This document shows, in pieces, positions 11,842-20,621 of a stretch of DNA of 64,000 bases. The stretch's first letter is position 1. Each line of letters begins with the position of its first letter. Both the position numbers and the translations under genes were made by a program. The DNA comes from Streptomyces albus subsp. albus (GTDB lineage Bacteria > Actinomycetota > Actinomycetes > Streptomycetales > Streptomycetaceae), in assembly GCF_000725885.1 (NCBI RefSeq), contig NZ_JODR01000031.1, positions 1 to 64,000 of the forward strand, in the 5' to 3' direction. The notes under the pieces are model-generated. The model was not told the origin of the DNA. It ran no database searches and worked only from the letters and a program-made list of their open reading frames with translations.

Positions 11842-12528
11842 CTACCAGCCGATGACGGTCTCTCGCCGCAGGAAGACCCCGGTGGGCCCGTCGTCGGGAA
11901 GGGTCGCGGCCCGCACGATGTGCTCGGCGGCCTCCTGCGGCGACTGCGGCGCGTCGGGCCGCATCCGGGTGCGCACCAGCCCCGGGTTGATCGCGTTCAC
12001 CAGGACGCCGGTGCCCTCCGTCTCCCGCGCGAGCATCACCGTCAGCGCGTTGAGCGCGGTCTTCGAGACGGAGTAGGCCGGGCAGGCGCCGGCGATCCCG
12101 AGGGTGAAGGACCCGGTACCGCTGGAGATGTTGACGACACGCCCCCATCCCCGGCGCACCATGCCGGGCAGGAAGGCGGCGGCCACCCGCCAGGAGCCGA
12201 GCAGATTGACCTGGAGGGTCCGCTCCACCAGCGCCGGGTCCACGGTGCTGGGCCGCTCGCCCCAGTCGAGTTGCACCCCTGCGTTGTTGACGAGGATGTC
12301 CACGTCCTGCGCCTCGGCGGCCAGCTTCTCCACCGTCACCGGCTCGGTCACGTCCAGCGCCACGCCCCGGGCCCCGGTCCCCAGCCCGGAGGCCGCCGAC
12401 CGGGCGGCTTCAGCGTCCCGCGCGGCGAGCAGCACGTGGTGGCCGCGTTCGTGCAGCATCCGCGCGACCGCCAGTCCGATACCGCGGTTCGCCCCGGTGA
12501 CCAAGGCCGTCCTGGGCAGAGTCGTCAT
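11842..12528 (-). CDS. Short-chain dehydrogenase/reductase
   Basis: A 228-residue SDR with TGANRGIG cofactor loop, NNAG, catalytic Ser in NISSGTG and YSVSK (Tyr-x3-Lys). It is shorter than the ketoreductase at 4661 and only distantly similar to it, so a separate tailoring or detoxifying reduction is likely. The ATG at 12528 has a GGAGG site. It is divergent from the multicopper oxidase gene and shares a promoter region with two SARP-like repeats. Confidence 0.85.
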   Translation of the reverse strand: MTTLPRTALVTGANRGIGLAVARMLHERGHHVLLAARDAEAARSAASGLGTGARGVALDVTEPVTVEKLAAEAQDVDILVNNAGVQLDWGERPSTVDPALVERTLQVNLLGSWRVAAAFLPGMVRRGWGRVVNISSGTGSFTLGIAGACPAYSVSKTALNALTVMLARETEGTGVLVNAINPGLVRTRMRPDAPQSPQEAAEHIVRAATLPDDGPTGVFLRRETVIGW

Positions 12529-12596
12529 GGGAAGCCTCCGTGTGGCAGGAGATCGGGACGGCGCCCGGGCGCCGCCGCGCAGCATCCGCCGCCCCG

Positions 12597-12614
12597 CTGG
12601 AGCCCCGCTCGAAG
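12597..12614 (-). promoter_or_regulatory. SARP-like direct heptamer repeat ahead of the SDR gene
   Basis: On the minus strand, CTTCGAG, four bases CGGG, then GCTCCAG give an 11-bp period. GGATGCTGCGC follows 9 bp later (12587-12577), the same block and spacing as ahead of the exporter. Confidence 0.6.
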
Positions 12615-12707
12615 GCCCGGCTGGCAGGAGAGCCGCCCGTCCGTGCCCGTTTTCGGCACCCGGGGCCCGGCACGTCGCGCGCGGGCGCGGGTACGCGGAC
12701 CAGCGCC

Positions 12708-12725
12708 GCTCCAGCGGGAGTCGAG
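12708..12725 (+). promoter_or_regulatory. SARP-like direct heptamer repeat ahead of the multicopper oxidase
   Basis: GCTCCAG, four bases CGGG, then AGTCGAG form an 11-bp repeat pointing towards the multicopper oxidase. It lies only 23 bp before the chosen GTG. If it is a genuine SARP site, the transcript would start close to the start codon (nearly leaderless). Confidence 0.5.
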
Positions 12726-12747
12726 CGGGGAAGGTCACCCTGGGCGC

Positions 12748-14436
12748 GTGAGCGACACTCCACTCGGCCTCTCCGGCGACCGCGCGCGCCCGGACGAGCA
12801 GACGGGGAAAGGCGGGCAGGCCGAGGAGGCGGTGCCCGCGACAGCGCGCGCGTCGGCCGGACCCGGGCCGCCCGCCCGCCGCAGACGGCGGACGATCCGC
12901 CGCCGGGTGCTGGTCACCGCCGGTTCCCTGCTCGGTCTGGGCGTGGTAACCGGCGGGGCCTACGGCGTCAACTTCGCCGTTGTCTATCGCAACCGGCATC
13001 GGTCCACCGCCGGCACCCTGGACTTCACCAACCGGCTCGCCGTCCCCCGGCTGCTGGAGCCGGACCGCGACGCCAGGGGCGTGCGGACCTTCGAACTGAA
13101 AGCCCGCGCCGGCACCAGCCGGCTGCTGCCGGACAAGCGGACGCCGACCTGGGGCGTCAACGGGCCATTTCTCGGCCCCACGCTGCGCGCCCGGCGCGGC
13201 GACCGGGTGGCCGTGACGTTCGACAACCGGCTCCCGGAGACCACCACACTGCACTGGCACGGCATGCATCTGCCCGCACCGATGGACGGCGGCCCGCACC
13301 AGGCGGTGCCCACGGGCGGGAGATGGCGGCCCCGTTGGCGCATCGACCAGCCGGCGGCGACCCTCTGGTACCACCCGCATCCGCACGGCGCGACATCCGA
13401 CCACGTCACCCGGGGGGTCGCGGGCCTCTTCCTGCTGGAGGACGAGCATTCCGAGGCGTCGGGGCTGCCGAACACCTACGGCGTGGACGACGTGCCGCTG
13501 ATCATCCAGGACCGGGCCTTCGAGGACGACGGCTCCTTCTCGCTGCGGGGCGCCTCGTTCGCCGAATCGCTGGCGGGTGTCGGCTCGCTCGGGGTCCTCG
13601 GCGACACGATCCTGGTCAACGGCACCCGCGACCCGCATCTGCCTGTGAGCACCAGGCTGGTGCGGCTGCGCATCCTCAACGGCTCCAACGCCCGGGTCTA
13701 CGACCTCGGTCTCACCGACGGGCGTGCCTTCCACCTTGTCGCCCAGGAAGCCGGGCTGCTGTCGGCACCGGTTCGGCTGCGCCGACTGCGGCTCGCGCCC
13801 GCCGAACGAGCCGAGATCGTTGTGCCGTTCGAACCCGACGAGCGCGTGGTGCTGCGCAGTTACCCGCCCGATCTGGGGGTCGACTTCCCCAACCGGCGGC
13901 TGGACGGCGGCGAGGACACCTTCGACCTGCTCCAGTTCCGTACCGCGGCCACACTGCGGGAGACGGGCGAGGTCCCGGCCCGGCTGAGCGGCGCCCCGGA
14001 GGCGGTCAGGGCGCCGCGGGGCGCGCGGCGGCGCCGCTTCGAACTGTCCGGGGTGCAGATCAACGGCAGCACCATGGACATGAACCGCATCGACGTGGTG
14101 GCGCCGGCCGGCGCGGTGGAGCTGTGGGACGTCATCGGCATCGACGGCCGGCCGCACTCCTTCCACGTGCACGGCACCAGCTTCAGTGTCGTCTCCTCGG
14201 GCGGCCGGCCGGTGCCGGAGCGGCTGCGCGGCCTGAAGGACACCGTCTACCTGCCACCGGGCGAGACCGTACGGCTGGCCGTCCCGATGCCGGAGCACAC
14301 CGATCCGACGACGCCGTACATGTACCACTGCCACATGCTGTGGCACGAGGACCAGGGAATGATGGGCCAGTTCACGGTCGTCAGGCCCGGGACCGAGCGC
14401 TCCGCGCCGCGCCGGGTGCCGGGAGGCCACCACTGA
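12748..14436 (+). CDS. Multicopper oxidase (laccase/CotA-like)
   Basis: A 562-residue protein with an N-terminal basic stretch and one hydrophobic segment (about residues 53-75), suggesting membrane anchoring or export. All copper ligands are present: HWHGMH, WYHPHPHG, HSFHVHG and HCHMLWHEDQGMM, the last with the T1 Cys flanked by His. It would oxidise phenols or hydroquinones with O2 and could oxidise or couple the aromatic product. The GTG at 12748 is preceded by a weak GGGGAAGG site; other starts are possible. Confidence 0.87.
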   Translation: MSDTPLGLSGDRARPDEQTGKGGQAEEAVPATARASAGPGPPARRRRRTIRRRVLVTAGSLLGLGVVTGGAYGVNFAVVYRNRHRSTAGTLDFTNRLAVPRLLEPDRDARGVRTFELKARAGTSRLLPDKRTPTWGVNGPFLGPTLRARRGDRVAVTFDNRLPETTTLHWHGMHLPAPMDGGPHQAVPTGGRWRPRWRIDQPAATLWYHPHPHGATSDHVTRGVAGLFLLEDEHSEASGLPNTYGVDDVPLIIQDRAFEDDGSFSLRGASFAESLAGVGSLGVLGDTILVNGTRDPHLPVSTRLVRLRILNGSNARVYDLGLTDGRAFHLVAQEAGLLSAPVRLRRLRLAPAERAEIVVPFEPDERVVLRSYPPDLGVDFPNRRLDGGEDTFDLLQFRTAATLRETGEVPARLSGAPEAVRAPRGARRRRFELSGVQINGSTMDMNRIDVVAPAGAVELWDVIGIDGRPHSFHVHGTSFSVVSSGGRPVPERLRGLKDTVYLPPGETVRLAVPMPEHTDPTTPYMYHCHMLWHEDQGMMGQFTVVRPGTERSAPRRVPGGHH

Positions 14437-14475
14437 GCGAGCGGCGTGCCAGGACGGCGGCAGCACGGCGTGCGC

Positions 14476-14493
14476 GTTCGAGCGTCCCGCAAG
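14476..14493 (+). promoter_or_regulatory. Weak SARP-like repeat and -10 ahead of a flavin monooxygenase
   Basis: GTTCGAG is followed at 11-bp spacing by CCGCAAG, a poor second match. A TACGCT hexamer at 14504-14509 fits a -10 box. The site is upstream of the monooxygenase at 14564. Confidence 0.3.
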
Positions 14494-14563
14494 CGTCTCT
14501 TCCTACGCTGCGGACCGTCGCCGACCGACAACCACCAGTGACCGAGCACAGGAGAGGTCGAGT

Positions 14564-15778
14564 ATGGGCAACGGAGAATCGCCGGGACTGCCGGGCACCC
14601 CGCCGCAGCGCAGAGCCCTGTTGATCGGCTGCGGTATCGCCGGCCCGGTGCTGGCGCTCTTCCTCCAGCGGATCGGGGTCGAGGCGGTCATCCACGAGGC
14701 GAGCGAGACCCCGCGCGACGACGTGGGTGCCTTCCTCAACCTGGCCCCCAACGGGCTGGCCGTGCTGGAGACCCTCGGCATCCGCGAGGAGGTCGAGAAG
14801 TACGGCAGCCCCACCACCAGCACCGCGTTCCTCAACCACCGCGGCAAGCAGCTGGGCGAGAACCCGGCCCAGACGCTGCTGCTCAAGCGCGGCCTGCTCA
14901 ACAAGGCCTTGCGCGAGGCCGCGCTCTCCCGCGGCATCACCATCGAGTTCGGGAAGTTCTTCGAGTCCGTCACCGAGACCGCCGACGGGGTGACCGTGCA
15001 CTTCCGCGACGGTTCCACCGCCGAGGGCGACTTCATGGTGGGCTGCGACGGCATCCACTCCAGGACCCGCTACTCGGTGCTGCCCGACGCTCCCAAGCCG
15101 GCGTACACGGGAGTCATCGGTACCGCCGGGTACACCCGCTCCCGGCACGGGGCGCCGGAGGACGGCACCATGCGGATGTCCTTCTGCCTGGAGGGGTTCT
15201 TCGGCCACCAGACCACCCCGGGAGGGGAGATCTACTGGTTCGAGAACTACCACCTGGGCCGGGAGCCGCAGCGCGGCGAGATCGAGTCCGTCAGCCACGA
15301 GGAGTGGCAGCAGCGGCTGCTGGCCAAGCACAGCAAGGACCACTACCCGGTGCCGCAGCTCATCGAGGACACCCCCTCGGGGATCATCGGCTACCCGATC
15401 TACGACATGCCCTCCATCCCCACCTGGCACAAGGGCCGGGTCTGTCTGGTGGGGGACGCGGCGCACGCCACCTCCCCGCACGTGGGGCAGGGTGCCTCCA
15501 TGGCGATGGAGGACGGCATCGTGCTGGCCAAGTGCGTGCGCGACATCCCCGATGTGCGGCAGGCGTTCGCCGCCTTCCAGGGCGCCCGCAAGGACCGGGT
15601 GGAGAAGGTCATCAAGGAGGGGCGGAAGACCGGCAACCAGAAGGCCGCGGCCAACGGTTTCCAGCGCGCCGTCCGCGATCTGGTGCTGCCCTTCTTCCTC
15701 AAGCTGGGCGTCAAGGCCACCGAGCCGGTCTACAGCTACCGGGTCGACTGGGAGGAGCCCGTCACCGCCGCCCGCTGA
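14564..15778 (+). CDS. FAD-dependent aromatic monooxygenase (class A)
   Basis: A 404-residue flavoprotein of the p-hydroxybenzoate-hydroxylase fold. The N-terminal dinucleotide loop (IGCGIAGP), the DG motif (MVGCDGIHSRTR) and the second FAD motif (CLVGDAAHATSPHVGQG) are all present. It lacks the extra C-terminal thioredoxin-like domain found in the 537-539-residue monooxygenases here. It probably hydroxylates or oxidatively rearranges the polyketide with NAD(P)H and O2. It ends at a large terminator shared with the VOC gene. Confidence 0.88.
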   Translation: MGNGESPGLPGTPPQRRALLIGCGIAGPVLALFLQRIGVEAVIHEASETPRDDVGAFLNLAPNGLAVLETLGIREEVEKYGSPTTSTAFLNHRGKQLGENPAQTLLLKRGLLNKALREAALSRGITIEFGKFFESVTETADGVTVHFRDGSTAEGDFMVGCDGIHSRTRYSVLPDAPKPAYTGVIGTAGYTRSRHGAPEDGTMRMSFCLEGFFGHQTTPGGEIYWFENYHLGREPQRGEIESVSHEEWQQRLLAKHSKDHYPVPQLIEDTPSGIIGYPIYDMPSIPTWHKGRVCLVGDAAHATSPHVGQGASMAMEDGIVLAKCVRDIPDVRQAFAAFQGARKDRVEKVIKEGRKTGNQKAAANGFQRAVRDLVLPFFLKLGVKATEPVYSYRVDWEEPVTAAR

Positions 15779-15804
15779 GCGGCCCGGCCCCGGCGGGCCG
15801 GGCG

Positions 15805-15864
15805 CCCACAGCGGAGGGGAGGGGGAGCGGCCGGACAGCCGCTCCCCCTCCCCTCCGCTGTGGG
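15805..15864. terminator. Strong bidirectional terminator
   Basis: Perfect 27-bp arms (15805-15831 and 15838-15864) with a 6-nt loop lie between the convergent monooxygenase and VOC genes. Confidence 0.88.
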
Positions 15865-15875
15865 CCGGTGCGGGG

Positions 15876-16409
15876 TCAGGACCCGTTGTGGGTGGAGATC
15901 TGCACCAGGTTGCCCGCCGGGTCCGAGACGTAGGCCGAACGCTCTCCCCACGGCTGGTCCTTGGGTGTCATCAGCCCCCGCGCGCCGGCCGCCTTGGCCT
16001 TCGTGTACGCGGCGTCCACGTCGGGGGTCAGCACGGCGATCTCGGACTGCTTGCGCTTGGAGGGCCCGATCCGCTTCAGCGGCGTCGATTCCTTGATCAC
16101 GTCGTAGGTGCAGAAGGTCAGGTAGTAGCTGTCGCCGAGGCTGACCGTGCCGAAGACCGCCGGCCCCTGCTCGGGGAAGCGGTAGTCCACCCTGAAGCCG
16201 AACGCCTCGTGGTAGAAGTCCAGCATCTCGTCGATGTTCTCGGTGTAGAGGGTCGGCTGGCCGTACCGGGGCGCCTCCTGGACGGTGGGACGCGCCGACG
16301 TGGGGGAGACGGCACCGGCACCGGAGGGGGCGCCCGCCACCAGTCCCACGGTCAGCGCCGCGGCGCCCGCCGTTCCCGCCGCCCACATTCTGACCGCTCT
16401 CGCACGCAT
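15876..16409 (-). CDS. Exported VOC (glyoxalase/bleomycin-resistance fold) protein
   Basis: A 177-residue protein. Residues 1-33 form a Sec-type signal (basic start, hydrophobic core AAGTAGAAALTVGLVAG, then AGA). The mature part is a VOC domain (QPTLYTENIDEMLDFYHEAFGFRV near the start, YVSDPAGNLVQI near the end). VOC proteins may bind or sequester drugs or be metal-dependent enzymes. Export is unusual and suggests action outside the membrane, for example binding the secreted product. ATG 16409 has a GAGGAG site. Confidence 0.78.
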   Translation of the reverse strand: MRARAVRMWAAGTAGAAALTVGLVAGAPSGAGAVSPTSARPTVQEAPRYGQPTLYTENIDEMLDFYHEAFGFRVDYRFPEQGPAVFGTVSLGDSYYLTFCTYDVIKESTPLKRIGPSKRKQSEIAVLTPDVDAAYTKAKAAGARGLMTPKDQPWGERSAYVSDPAGNLVQISTHNGS

Positions 16410-16469
16410 GGGATCACTCCTCGCCGGGGTGTGTTCGTACCGTTGCGTCCGCCAGCACACGGCACCCCG

Positions 16470-16487
16470 CTCGAGCACCACTCGATC
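16470..16487. promoter_or_regulatory. SARP-like direct heptamer repeat between VOC and halogenase genes
   Basis: GCTCGAG, four bases CACC, then ACTCGAT give an 11-bp period in the divergent region. Because the inner TCGA is palindromic, either direction could be activated. Confidence 0.5.
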
Positions 16488-16606
16488 CACCACGGCACCC
16501 ATCGAGCCCCCCTCCACCACCCCTCCGGCATCCCGGCGCACCGTGCCCGGGAGGGCCACAGCCTGGCCGACGACACGCCCAAGGCCGCCAAGAGAGGGAG
16601 ACATTC

Positions 16607-18025
16607 ATGCGTGGTTCCACCCAGATCCTCGTCATCGGGGGAGGGCCCGCCGGATCGACGGCGGCCGGACTGCTGGCGAAGGAGGGCTTCGAGGTCACCC
16701 TGCTGGAGCGGGAGACCTTCCCCCGCTACCACATCGGCGAGTCGATCCTCCCCTCGTGCCGGCCGATCCTCGAACTCCTCGGTGTGTGGGACACGGTCCA
16801 GGCCCACGGCTTCCAGCCCAAGGGCGGCGCCTACTTCTTCTGGGGTCCGGAGGAGTGGGAGGTCAAGTTCGACAGCCTCGGCGACGACGGCACCAACGCC
16901 TGGCAGGTCATCCGCTCCGAGTTCGACGAGATCCTGCTGCGGCACGCCGGGAAACTGGGCGCCGAGGTCGTGGAGAACATCACCGTCAAGGAGCTGGAGT
17001 TCGACGGCGACAGGCCCGTCGCCGCCCACTGGGCCCACACCAAGAACCCCGCCGAGAGCGGACGCATCACCTTCGACTACGTCATCGACGCCTCCGGGCG
17101 CGGCGGCGTCGTGGCCGCCAAGCACCTCAAGAACCGCGAGTACCACGAGATCTTCCGCAACGTGGCCGCCTGGTCCTACTGGAAGAACGTCAAGCCGCTC
17201 GACCGCGGCCCCAAGGGCGCCATCGCCGTGTGCTCCGCACCCGACGGCTGGTTCTGGGTGATCCCGCTGCACGACGGCACCACCAGCATCGGCCTGGTCA
17301 CCGGCCGGGACATCTTCAACGACAAGCGCAGCCGGCTCGGCGGCATCCAGCAGGTCTACGACCAGGCCATGAGCGAATGCCCCGCGGTCACCGGTCTGCT
17401 GGGCGACGCCGAACAGGTCACCGGCATGAAGGTCGAGCAGGACTACTCCTACAACGCCGAGGACTTCGGCCGCCCCGGCTATCTGATGTGCGGCGACGCG
17501 GCCTGCTTCCTCGACCCGCTGCTGTCCACCGGCGTCCACCTGGCCACCTACAGCGCCATGCTCGCCAGCGCCTCCCTCACCAGCGTGCTGCGCGGCGAGG
17601 TCGAGGAGAAGGAGGCCTGGCACTTCTTCAACACCGTCTACCGGCACGCCTACGAGCGGCTGCTGGTGCTGGTCTCCGTCTTCTACGAGAGCTACCGCGG
17701 CAAGGAGCACCACTTCTACAACGCGCAGAAGCTCACCCGCGCCCAGCGCGACGGCCTCAACCTCCAGGACGCCTTCGACCGCATCATCACCGGCATCGCC
17801 GACATGGAGGACGCCCAGGACGTGTACGCCAGCGTCCACGCCCACCTCAACGGCGCCGAGAGCGGCGACCCCAACCCGCTGGCCAACCTCAACAAGGTGC
17901 ACGAGCAGAAGCAGGCCCCCATGAGCCCGGCCAACGCCGTCGGCGGCCTCTACCTCGCCTTCCGCCCCTCCCTGCACCTGGCCCGCGCCCAGACCCCCGC
18001 CACCGAAGGAGGACCCGCAGCATGA
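16607..18025 (+). CDS. FAD-dependent halogenase
   Basis: A 472-residue flavin halogenase. The FAD loop GGGPAGS is at the N terminus, the halogenase WxWxIP motif appears as W215-F-W-V-I-P, and GDAACFLDPLLSTGVHLA matches the second conserved block. It resembles aromatic-polyketide halogenases such as CtcP and the enzymes of the xantholipin/lysolipin type more than free-tryptophan halogenases. It would chlorinate the polyketide using FADH2 and O2; no dedicated flavin reductase is visible nearby. The stop overlaps the transporter start (ATGA). Confidence 0.9.
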   Translation: MRGSTQILVIGGGPAGSTAAGLLAKEGFEVTLLERETFPRYHIGESILPSCRPILELLGVWDTVQAHGFQPKGGAYFFWGPEEWEVKFDSLGDDGTNAWQVIRSEFDEILLRHAGKLGAEVVENITVKELEFDGDRPVAAHWAHTKNPAESGRITFDYVIDASGRGGVVAAKHLKNREYHEIFRNVAAWSYWKNVKPLDRGPKGAIAVCSAPDGWFWVIPLHDGTTSIGLVTGRDIFNDKRSRLGGIQQVYDQAMSECPAVTGLLGDAEQVTGMKVEQDYSYNAEDFGRPGYLMCGDAACFLDPLLSTGVHLATYSAMLASASLTSVLRGEVEEKEAWHFFNTVYRHAYERLLVLVSVFYESYRGKEHHFYNAQKLTRAQRDGLNLQDAFDRIITGIADMEDAQDVYASVHAHLNGAESGDPNPLANLNKVHEQKQAPMSPANAVGGLYLAFRPSLHLARAQTPATEGGPAA

Positions 18026-19587
18026 CCGCCGCACCACCCGCGCCCCGGCAGGACGGGGCGGCGTCCTCGATGCGCCCCTGGCCGCCCTGGTTCCGCACCC
18101 TGTTCATGAGCGACCTGTGGGAGCGGTTCGGCTTCTTCGGCATGCAGGCCATCCTCGTGCTGTTCGCCGTCGCACCCCGCGAAGAGGACGGACTCGGGCT
18201 CGCCAAGGCAGATGCCGCCGCCCTGTTCGGCGCCTGGATCGGGCTCGCCTTCATGCTGTGCCTGCCCGGCGGCTGGATCGCCGACCGGCTGCTGGGGCCC
18301 CGCCGCACCCTGCTGCTGGGCGCCGCGATCACCACCCTCGGACACTTCGCGCTGGCCACCCCGCTGCTGTGGCTGACCCCGCTCGCCCTCGTCCTGCTGG
18401 CCGTCGGCATGGGCCTGTACAAGCCCAACCACCAGGCCATGCTCAACCTGATGTTCAAGGAGAGCGGACGCCGTGAGGCCGGCATCTCCCTGATCTACGT
18501 CGGCATCCAGGTCAGCGCGCTCACCTCCCCGCTGATCGCCGGGTTCCTCGGCGAACGCGTCGACTGGCGGCTGGGCTTCGCCGTCTCGGGCACCGCCATG
18601 CTGCTGGGCACCGTCCAGGTCGCCCTGGCCCGGCCCCGCTTCCAGGGCGAGGGCGAGCGGCCCGGCAGACCCCTGGAGCCCGCCGCCGCGCGCCGGGCCA
18701 AGGCGCTCACCGGCGCCGTGGGCGCCGGCCTGGCCGTCCTGCTGGGCGGTCTGGCCCTCGTCGGGGGACTGACCGCCGGGAGCGGTATCGCGCTGGTCGG
18801 CATGGCATCCGTCATCGCCCCCGTCCTCGCCTACACCGTGCTCTACCGCAGCCGGGAGCTGACCGCGGGCGACCGCAGACGGCTGCGCTCCTTCCTGTGG
18901 ATCTTCCTCGGCTCGACCCTCTTCTGGTCGCTGATCGCCCAGGACGGCTCGTCGCTGACCCTCTTCGCCAAGCACTCCACCGACCGTGAGGTCTTCGGAT
19001 TCGAGGTGCCCGTCAGCTGGCTCCAGTCCGCGACGCCGCTGTTCATCCTCGTGCTCGCGCCGCTGTTCGCCTGGTTCCTGCTCCAGCAGCGCGGCGGGCG
19101 CGCAGGGGTCCCCGCCAAGTTCTCCGCGGGCCTCCTGCTGACCGGCGTCAGCTTCCTGGTCATGGCGCTTGCCGCGGCACTGGCCTCCGGCGACGAGAGG
19201 GTCTCCCCGCTGTGGCTGCTGGTGGTCTATCTGATGCACGCCTGCGGCGAACTCATCGTCGCCGCCGTCGGTATCGCCGCCGTCGCCGACGTCCTGCCGC
19301 GCCGCTTCCTGGCCCACATGCTCGGCCTGCTGTGGCTCTTCGCCGCGCTCGGCGGCGGTGCCGGCAGCGGACTGGTGCGGCTCATCGACGTCATCCCCGA
19401 GGCGCTGTACTACCTGCTGCTCGCCGTGCTGGCTCTGACCGTCGGCGGCGCCCTGGCCCTGCGCCGGCACACCGTCGCCCGCGGGCTGGCCCCCGAACCC
19501 GGTGGGCCCGCGGCCGACGGGACCGCCGAGCCCGCGCCCGCACCCGGGTCCGGCCCCACCACCGTGAAGGAAGGTGACCCCGCATGA
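18022..19587 (+). CDS. POT/PTR2-family membrane transporter
   Basis: A 521-residue MFS-type protein with about 12 hydrophobic segments, the POT signature ERFGFFGMQAILVLF in the first segment and GGWIADRLLGPRR as the loop 2-3 motif. POT proteins normally import peptides with protons. In this cluster, translationally coupled to the halogenase and a methyltransferase, it more likely exports the product or imports a precursor. Its stop overlaps the methyltransferase start. Confidence 0.85.
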   Translation: MTAAPPAPRQDGAASSMRPWPPWFRTLFMSDLWERFGFFGMQAILVLFAVAPREEDGLGLAKADAAALFGAWIGLAFMLCLPGGWIADRLLGPRRTLLLGAAITTLGHFALATPLLWLTPLALVLLAVGMGLYKPNHQAMLNLMFKESGRREAGISLIYVGIQVSALTSPLIAGFLGERVDWRLGFAVSGTAMLLGTVQVALARPRFQGEGERPGRPLEPAAARRAKALTGAVGAGLAVLLGGLALVGGLTAGSGIALVGMASVIAPVLAYTVLYRSRELTAGDRRRLRSFLWIFLGSTLFWSLIAQDGSSLTLFAKHSTDREVFGFEVPVSWLQSATPLFILVLAPLFAWFLLQQRGGRAGVPAKFSAGLLLTGVSFLVMALAAALASGDERVSPLWLLVVYLMHACGELIVAAVGIAAVADVLPRRFLAHMLGLLWLFAALGGGAGSGLVRLIDVIPEALYYLLLAVLALTVGGALALRRHTVARGLAPEPGGPAADGTAEPAPAPGSGPTTVKEGDPA

Positions 19588-20621
19588 CCTCCGTCACCCC
19601 GGCCCCGGGCACGGCCGCCCCCGCAGCCGACCTCAGCAGCCTGGGACTCGGCTTCGCCTCCGCGAAGCTGCTGCTCACCGCGCTCGAACTCGGCGTCTTC
19701 ACCACCCTCGCCGAGTCCGCCGACGGCAGCGCGGAGGCCGAGGAACTCCGTGCAGCGCTCGGCCTGCACCCCCGCGCCGCCGCCGACTTCTTCGACGCGC
19801 TGACCGCGCTCGGCCTGCTGGAGCGGCGGTACGGCCGCTACCGCAACAGCCCCGCGGCCCAGGCGCATCTGGTGCGCGGCCCCCACTACCAGGGCGGCTT
19901 CCTCGAAGGCGCCAACCACGTGCTCTACCCGGCCTGGGGCCGCCTCACCGAGGCCCTGCGCACCGGCAGACCCCAGGCCGACGGCGACTTCGAGGCCATG
20001 CTCGCCGATCCGCAAGCCCGGCGGATGTTCCTGGCCATGCAGGACTCCCTCAGCCAACCCCTGGTGCCCGGTCTGCTGGACGCCCTCGACTGGTCCCGGT
20101 ACCGCACCCTCACCGATGTCGGCGGCGCCCGCGGCAACCTCGCCGGACATCTGCTGCGGGCCCGGCCCGGACTGCGCGCCACCGTGTTCGACCGGCCGCA
20201 GAACGCCGGGCCGTGCGCCGAGCACGCCGCCGCGCTCGGTGTCGGCGACCGGCTCTCCTTCACCGGCGGCGACTTCTTCACCGACCCGCTGCCACCCGCC
20301 GACGTGCTGGTCGTCGGCCACGTCCTCGCGGACTTCTCCCGCGACGAGCGCCGCACCCTCATCACCAAGGCGCACGCCGCCGTCCGCGACGGGGGCGCGC
20401 TCCTCGTCTACGACCCGATGAACGGCGACACCCCCCATCTGACCTCCCTCGTCGCCAGCCTCCACATGCTCGTCATGACACCGGCCGGCGCCGGATACCA
20501 CCCCGGCCACTGCACCGGCTGGATGGAACAGGCCGGCTTCACCGGCGTGACCCGGCACCCGCTGCCCCTCGGCAACACGCTGCTCGTCGCCCACAAGCCG
20601 CCCGCCCGGAAGGGGGAGTGA
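19584..20621 (+). CDS. O-methyltransferase-fold protein 1, catalytic His replaced
   Basis: A 345-residue class I SAM protein with N-terminal dimerisation/winged-helix region (about 1-110) and Rossmann domain (DVGGARGNLAG as SAM loop). The usual HDW motif with the general-base His is here GHVLADF: Ala249 replaces His. The SAM loop is intact. It is very similar to protein 3 at 27186 around YPAWGRLTEALRTG, indicating duplication. It may methylate through another base, or do non-methyl chemistry as RdmB-like members do. It is coupled to both neighbours. Confidence 0.85.
   Translation: MTSVTPAPGTAAPAADLSSLGLGFASAKLLLTALELGVFTTLAESADGSAEAEELRAALGLHPRAAADFFDALTALGLLERRYGRYRNSPAAQAHLVRGPHYQGGFLEGANHVLYPAWGRLTEALRTGRPQADGDFEAMLADPQARRMFLAMQDSLSQPLVPGLLDALDWSRYRTLTDVGGARGNLAGHLLRARPGLRATVFDRPQNAGPCAEHAAALGVGDRLSFTGGDFFTDPLPPADVLVVGHVLADFSRDERRTLITKAHAAVRDGGALLVYDPMNGDTPHLTSLVASLHMLVMTPAGAGYHPGHCTGWMEQAGFTGVTRHPLPLGNTLLVAHKPPARKGE

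Noticed and set aside
16607..18025. Geranylgeranyl-reductase-like oxidoreductase instead of halogenase
   Set aside because: The families share a fold, but the WFWVIP motif and the FLDPLLSTGVHLA block favour a halogenase.
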